A stretch of DNA of 64,000 nucleotides from Micromonospora zamorensis (lineage in GTDB: Bacteria; Actinomycetota; Actinomycetes; Mycobacteriales; Micromonosporaceae), in contig NZ_LT607755.1 in NCBI RefSeq assembly GCF_900090275.1, forward strand, positions 4,588,001 to 4,652,000. The letters run 5' to 3'. The translations under genes were made by a program, and so were the position numbers. Within the stretch, counting starts at the first letter, position 1. Each line of letters begins with the position of its first letter. A model generated the notes under the pieces. That model saw nothing but the letters and a program-made list of their open reading frames with translations, ran no database searches and was not told the DNA's origin. This document shows, in pieces, positions 60,746-64,000 of the stretch.

Positions 60746-63700
60746 CTACTCCACCACCGCCCCGGCCTCCAGGGCGAACAGCTCGCGCAACTGGCCGGTG
60801 GACAGCTCGGTGATCCACTGCTCGCCGGTGCCCACCACCCGCTGGGCGAGGGCACGCTTGTCGGCGATCATCGCGGCGACCTTCTCCTCCACAGTGCCGG
60901 CGCAGACGAACTTGCGAACCTGCACCCGTCGGCGCTGCCCGATCCGGAACGCCCGGTCGGTGGCCTGGTCCTCCACCGCCGGGTTCCACCACCGGTCCAC
61001 GTGCACCACGTGGTTGGCGGCGGTCAGGGTGAGCCCGGTGCCACCGGCCTTGAGGGAGAGGACGAACAGCGGTGGGCCGTCCGCCGACTGGAAGCGCTGC
61101 ACCATGGCGTCCCGCTCGGCCTTACCGAGGCCGCCGTGCAGGAACAGCACCTCCCGGCCGAAGCGCGCCGACAGGTGACCGCGCAGCATCGCCCCGAACT
61201 CGGCGTACTGCGTGAACAGCAACGCCCGCTCCCCCGCCGCCAGCACCTCCTCCACGATCTCGGTCAGCCGGGAAAGCTTGCCGGAGCGGCCCTCCAGCGC
61301 CGAACCGTCGCGGAGCAACTGCGCCGGGTGGTTGCAGACCTGCTTGAGCCGGGTCATGGTGGCCAGCACCAGGCCACGTCGCTCGATGCCGTCGCTGGTC
61401 TCGATCCGGGTGAGCATGTCGTCGACCACCACCCGGTACAGGGCTGCCTGCTCGGCGGTGAGGTTGCAGAGAACCTCCATCTCCAGCTTCTCCGGCAGGT
61501 CCGAGATGATCGACGAGTCGGTCTTGAGTCGGCGCAACACGAACGGGCCGGTGATCCGGCGCAGCCGCTCGGCGGCCTCGGCGTCGCCGTGCCGCTCGAT
61601 CGGCTCGGCGAACCGCTTGCGGAACGTCGCCGCCGGCCCGAGCAGACCCGGGTTGGCGAACTGCATGATCGACCACAGGTCGGCGAGCCGGTTCTCCACC
61701 GGCGTACCGGTCACCGCCACCCGCTGCCGGGCCGGCAGCGCGCGGACCGCCTCGGCCTGCCGGGTCGACGCGTTCTTGATGGCCTGCGCCTCGTCCACCA
61801 CCACCCGGTGCCAGTCGATGCCGGCCAGGTCGACGGCGTCGCGGGCCGCCACCGAGTAGGTGGTGAGAACCAGGTCCGCGCCGTGCGCTGCCGCGGTGAA
61901 CTCTGCCCCCCGCGCCCGCTCCGCCCCGTGGTGTACGTGCACACGCAGCGTCGGCGTGAACCGTGCCGCCTCCCGCTGCCAGTTGCCGACCAGCGACATC
62001 GGACAGACCAGCAGGGTCGGGCCGGCCTCCGGTGGGTCCCCGGCGAGCAACGCGAGCAGTTGGACGGTCTTGCCCAGCCCCATGTCGTCGGCGAGCACAC
62101 CACCCAGCCCGAGCGAGCGCAGGAAGGCCAGCCACGCCAACCCACGCTGCTGGTACGGCCGCAGCGTTCCCACGAAGCTCGGCGGCGGATCCAACGGGGT
62201 GAGCCGGCGCTCGACCGCACCGGCGAGCAGGTCGCCGAGCGCCCCGTCGGCGCTCACCTCCAGCACCGGTAGCGCCCCGGTGGCCTCGCCGTCGGCCAGC
62301 CCCAGGCGGAGCAGGTCGGCGACGGTCAACTCACCCGCGGAACGGAGCAGGCGCAGACCGGCGGCGAGCCGCCCCGGGTCCAGCTCCACCCACCGGCCGC
62401 GCAGCCGCACCAGCGGGGTCTTCAACTCGGCCAGCGTCGCCAACTCGTCGGCGGACAGCGGATGGTCACCGAGGGCGACCTCCCAGCGGTAGTCGACCAG
62501 GGCGTCCAGACCGACGCCGGCTTCGGTGCCACCCACAGTGCCGGGCGCGGTGCGACTGCGGGCACGCAACCGGGCGCCGAGCCGCGCCGACGGGCGCTGC
62601 CACCAGGACGGCAGCAGCACCCCGAAACCGGCCGCGTGCAGCACCGGAGCGCCCTCGCTGAGAAACCGGTGCGCCCCCTCGACGTCGAGGTCCATCGCCT
62701 CCGGGGCGGCGGTCCGCAGCGCGGCGTCCAGATCCGGCCAGAGCCGGCTGGCCCGCCCCAGCTCGGCGAGCAGCGTCTCCTGCGGGCTGGTCGTCCGACC
62801 GGCCAGGCCGCCGAGCGTCTGCGGCGCCCGCCAGACCTGCCCGGCGTCGACGTGCAGGCCGGGTTCGTCGGCGGCCTGCAACCCGAACTCCAACCGCCAG
62901 CGCCCACCGCCGGTCGGCTCGACCGACGCCGGGACGACGTCGGTCGGCGCCGGGCGGGTGGCCAGGATCGGTTCGGTGACCTCGTCGGGGGCCGGTTCCA
63001 CCAGCCGGAAACTGGCTCGCACCGGGCCGCCCGCGGCGTCGCGCTGCCAGTTGTCCAGCTCGTCGCGCAGGGTGGCCAACGCGGTCGGGTCGACGGTGAA
63101 GTCGCGCCGGGGGCCGGCGAGCGCGGCCAACCACGCCGGTGCCGGGCCACCCGGCCGCAGCCCACGCGCCAGGGTGGTGGTCGCCAGAGCGGCCCGCGCG
63201 GCGGCGTCGGTCAGCGCGTCCAGCGCATCCGCTACCACGTCGGCAGCGGTCAGCTCACCATCACCCGGGCCGGTGGTCCCGGTGGTGGTGACGGCTCGGG
63301 TGGCTGGTGGCAGGGCCAGTGCCAGCGAACGGGCCCATGCGGCGTCGGTGCCGGTCAGCAGGGGACGCCAGACCGCCAGCGCCGGCACCTGCGCCCCGGC
63401 TTCCAACGGCGCTTCGGCGGCCGACCGCGTTTCGGCGGCTGACGGTGTGCTCGGCTCCGTCGTGCGGACGCCGGGGAGGACACGGCCACGGGTCACCAGG
63501 TCGGCGGCGAAGTCAGCCAGCTCGGCGAGGTGACGCAGGGTGGCCCCGGGCACCGCCGGGAGTTCGTCCAGGGCGCGCAGGAGCGGCAGCGCGTCGTCCG
63601 GGGCGTACACCAGCACGGGGACCCGCCACCCGGCCAGGGTGAGCCGGCCGCGGGTCGGGGGTGCGACGGCGGTCCGGATCAGCTCGGGTGAGTCGGTCGG

Positions 63701-63934
63701 CGCGCCGGCCCGGGTGGGCAGGGTGAGCAGCGCGGTGTCCGGGCGGGCGGGCTCGGCGGCGTCGGCGAGGACGGCGACCAGGTCGGTGTGCCCGGCGGCG
63801 AAGGGATGCGGGCGTTCCCGGGGTGACCGACCGGAACGGGTCGGTGCGGAAGGCGCGGCGCTGTCCTCGGCCCAGACGGCGAGACCGCCGGTTGGGCTGT
63901 CGCCGGGCAGCCACAGCCCGTGGATGACCAGCAC
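60746..63934 (-). CDS. SNF2-family DNA translocase/helicase
   Basis: 1062 aa. An N-terminal about 550-residue region with a start typical of actinobacterial members (VLVIHGLWLP) precedes two RecA-like lobes: DDMGLGKT (about 617) as Walker A, VVVDEAQAIKN (DEAQ) near 715, TGTPVENRLADLWSI, and GGTGLTLTAANHVVHVDRWW near 965 with DRAFRIGQRR. It uses ATP to move on DNA and remodel protein-DNA complexes. GTG 63934 has GGGGGAG upstream. The window ends 66 bases further. Confidence 0.93.
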   Translation of the reverse strand: MLVIHGLWLPGDSPTGGLAVWAEDSAAPSAPTRSGRSPRERPHPFAAGHTDLVAVLADAAEPARPDTALLTLPTRAGAPTDSPELIRTAVAPPTRGRLTLAGWRVPVLVYAPDDALPLLRALDELPAVPGATLRHLAELADFAADLVTRGRVLPGVRTTEPSTPSAAETRSAAEAPLEAGAQVPALAVWRPLLTGTDAAWARSLALALPPATRAVTTTGTTGPGDGELTAADVVADALDALTDAAARAALATTTLARGLRPGGPAPAWLAALAGPRRDFTVDPTALATLRDELDNWQRDAAGGPVRASFRLVEPAPDEVTEPILATRPAPTDVVPASVEPTGGGRWRLEFGLQAADEPGLHVDAGQVWRAPQTLGGLAGRTTSPQETLLAELGRASRLWPDLDAALRTAAPEAMDLDVEGAHRFLSEGAPVLHAAGFGVLLPSWWQRPSARLGARLRARSRTAPGTVGGTEAGVGLDALVDYRWEVALGDHPLSADELATLAELKTPLVRLRGRWVELDPGRLAAGLRLLRSAGELTVADLLRLGLADGEATGALPVLEVSADGALGDLLAGAVERRLTPLDPPPSFVGTLRPYQQRGLAWLAFLRSLGLGGVLADDMGLGKTVQLLALLAGDPPEAGPTLLVCPMSLVGNWQREAARFTPTLRVHVHHGAERARGAEFTAAAHGADLVLTTYSVAARDAVDLAGIDWHRVVVDEAQAIKNASTRQAEAVRALPARQRVAVTGTPVENRLADLWSIMQFANPGLLGPAATFRKRFAEPIERHGDAEAAERLRRITGPFVLRRLKTDSSIISDLPEKLEMEVLCNLTAEQAALYRVVVDDMLTRIETSDGIERRGLVLATMTRLKQVCNHPAQLLRDGSALEGRSGKLSRLTEIVEEVLAAGERALLFTQYAEFGAMLRGHLSARFGREVLFLHGGLGKAERDAMVQRFQSADGPPLFVLSLKAGGTGLTLTAANHVVHVDRWWNPAVEDQATDRAFRIGQRRRVQVRKFVCAGTVEEKVAAMIADKRALAQRVVGTGEQWITELSTGQLRELFALEAGAVVE

Positions 63935-64000
63935 CTGCTCCCCCTCGTCGCCGCCCGCGCCCAGGATAGGCGGCCCCCTGCGGGTCCGGCGCATCCCACC

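Overview
The window is uniformly high in G+C (about 70% or more by eye) and has tight operons with GTG/ATG starts, many ATGA/GTGA-type overlaps, F420 metabolism, DUF397, DUF3040 and leaderless-looking genes. These point to a filamentous actinobacterium. The glnA-glnE-glnA2-panB block and the later RNase H/zinc-ribbon/Nif3 block match Mycobacterium gene order, and the overall style suggests Micromonosporaceae (Micromonospora-like). The genus is an inference.

Layout. 1-9862: the 3' end of glutamine synthetase glnA, then a convergent minus-strand operon: glutamine amidotransferase, glnE (GS adenylyltransferase), a membrane protein, and two tandem MptB-like GT-C glycosyltransferases. 9977-16111: an S66 LD-carboxypeptidase, a virginiamycin B lyase-like propeller, a small secreted protein, a VOC protein with a WYL regulator, a DUF350 protein and a second glutamine synthetase (glnA2 type). 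16373-22705: nadE, panB, an F420:NADPH oxidoreductase, an RNB-domain RNase, a histone H1-like Lys/Ala-rich protein and a 67-aa protein. 22880-36286 is accessory and regulator-rich: NUDIX, a PadR/membrane pair, AraC-GyrI, GrpB, GNAT, a transglutaminase-like protein, an epoxide hydrolase/one-Cys redoxin operon, two divergent SDR/TetR pairs with palindromic operators, an expansin-like protein, a MerR pair and a frameshifted DUF397 gene.

36414-38158 is a two-gene island of multi-membrane proteins with G+C near 50%. It abuts rnpB (RNase P RNA, minus strand, 38782-39209), which has a strong terminator. 39334-46703: a TSUP exporter, a divergent MFS/MarR pair sharing a 43-bp palindrome, a DUF3311/sodium-solute symporter pair and a large secreted M14 peptidase. 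46980-49728: RNase H/phosphatase, zinc-ribbon protein and Nif3. 49811-52549: a flavoprotein and an HTH-TPR regulator, divergent from a Prim-Pol-like protein. 52813-59123: a tightly coupled operon DUF1800-DUF1501-ferric-reductase-like membrane flavoprotein-FMN-binding protein-ApbE, which looks like an extracytoplasmic flavin electron-transfer system. 59555-63934: DUF3040, and a SWIM-zinc-finger protein with an SNF2 helicase.

The most unusual non-coding signal is a set of long imperfect palindromes in intergenic spaces. One family has three copies (12696-12774, 19179-19263, 31734-31818) and another has two (1140-1199, 40105-40172). There are also single long dyads at 10990-11045, 1233-1293 and 1315-1377. 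Several of these, and some short tandem duplications, overlap the stop codons of neighbouring genes.
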